From Candidatus [Bacteroides] periocalifornicus (GTDB lineage: Bacteria > Bacteroidota > Bacteroidia > Bacteroidales > CAJPTX01), in the NCBI GenBank assembly GCA_001421095.1, contig LIIK01000019.1, forward strand, positions 1 through 43,953: a stretch of 43,953 nt of DNA, read 5' to 3'. Numbering within the stretch: the first letter of the stretch is position 1; the number at the start of each line of letters is the position of its first letter. The notes beneath the pieces are model-generated. The model did not search any database and was not told where the DNA came from. It saw only the letters and a program-made list of their open reading frames with translations. The position numbers and the translations under genes were made by a program. Positions 43,883-43,953 of the stretch are shown one piece after another.

Positions 43883-43953
43883 GGAAAAAACGTAGAATTC
43901 CCATAGGTGGGAGCCCTGCGGGGTGCATGGTACGCGCATGGCGGGTGTAGGCG

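Noticed and set aside
43331..43939. 202-codon minus-strand frame across the right-end repeats and the MCE gene 3' end.
   Set aside because: It runs through a palindrome and two repeats and is antisense to a well-supported gene.

Overview
The window reads as chromosomal DNA of a Bacteroidota bacterium, most likely order Bacteroidales. The evidence is an S46 dipeptidyl peptidase, a C-terminal type IX secretion (T9SS) sorting domain on a giant surface protein, a long-form NusB, the nusB-DUF1573-yajC-ybbR-coaE gene order, a CarboxypepD_reg/TonB-type outer-membrane protein, and repeated matches to the Bacteroidetes promoter (TTTG or TTG, about 19-20 nt, TAnnTTTG). About 30 protein genes and one tRNA are visible, nearly all intact, so this is mainly housekeeping and envelope chromosome. 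The accessory signal lies in repeats, a few odd proteins and large gene-free gaps.

Layout, left to right. 1-4.7 kb: S46 peptidase and dnaG on the minus strand, bracketed by two copies of a MITE-like repeat. 4.8-7 kb: a PlsC-type acyltransferase, a HIT hydrolase, greA and tRNA-His (minus). 7-8 kb: a divergent DUF89 protein. 8.4-12.7 kb, plus strand: metG, a secreted protein of unknown function and rsgA. 13-18 kb, minus: a 928-aa outer-membrane receptor-like protein and an RlhA-like U32 protein. 18-20.5 kb: a TPR protein, then tadA and a double-domain Usp. 20.6-26.6 kb: tilS, a TerB-DnaJ protein, coaE, ybbR, yajC, a DUF1573 lipoprotein and nusB, all minus. 27.4-31 kb: a POT-family transporter and an orphan methyl-accepting chemotaxis protein. 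31.6-35.8 kb: a 1386-aa repeat-rich T9SS cargo. 36-38.4 kb: a CPA1 antiporter with an RCK_C tail and a hotdog thioesterase. 38.5-43.5 kb: an envelope locus with lptD facing a divergent N-acetylmuramoyl-L-alanine amidase and an MCE/MlaD protein.

Much of the window serves the cell envelope: LptD for LPS insertion, MlaD-like lipid trafficking, the amidase, PlsC for phospholipid synthesis, YajC of the Sec translocon, YbbR, an outer-membrane receptor and a T9SS cargo. The rest serves RNA and translation (RsgA, MetRS, TilS, TadA, the RlhA-like enzyme, NusB, GreA, tRNA-His) plus DNA priming.

Two intergenic repeat families recur. Family A carries a GACGCGGC...GCCGCGTC hairpin; there are complete, head-to-head and decayed copies. 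Family B consists of 96-108 bp near-perfect palindromes centred on a TTAAGG-type core, with one copy at 27.1 kb and one at 43.5 kb. I see no phage, integrase, IS transposase, CRISPR array, restriction-modification or defence locus. The best candidates for something undescribed are the two repeat families, the DUF89 protein with substituted active-site motifs, and the secreted protein next to rsgA. No complete novel system is evident.
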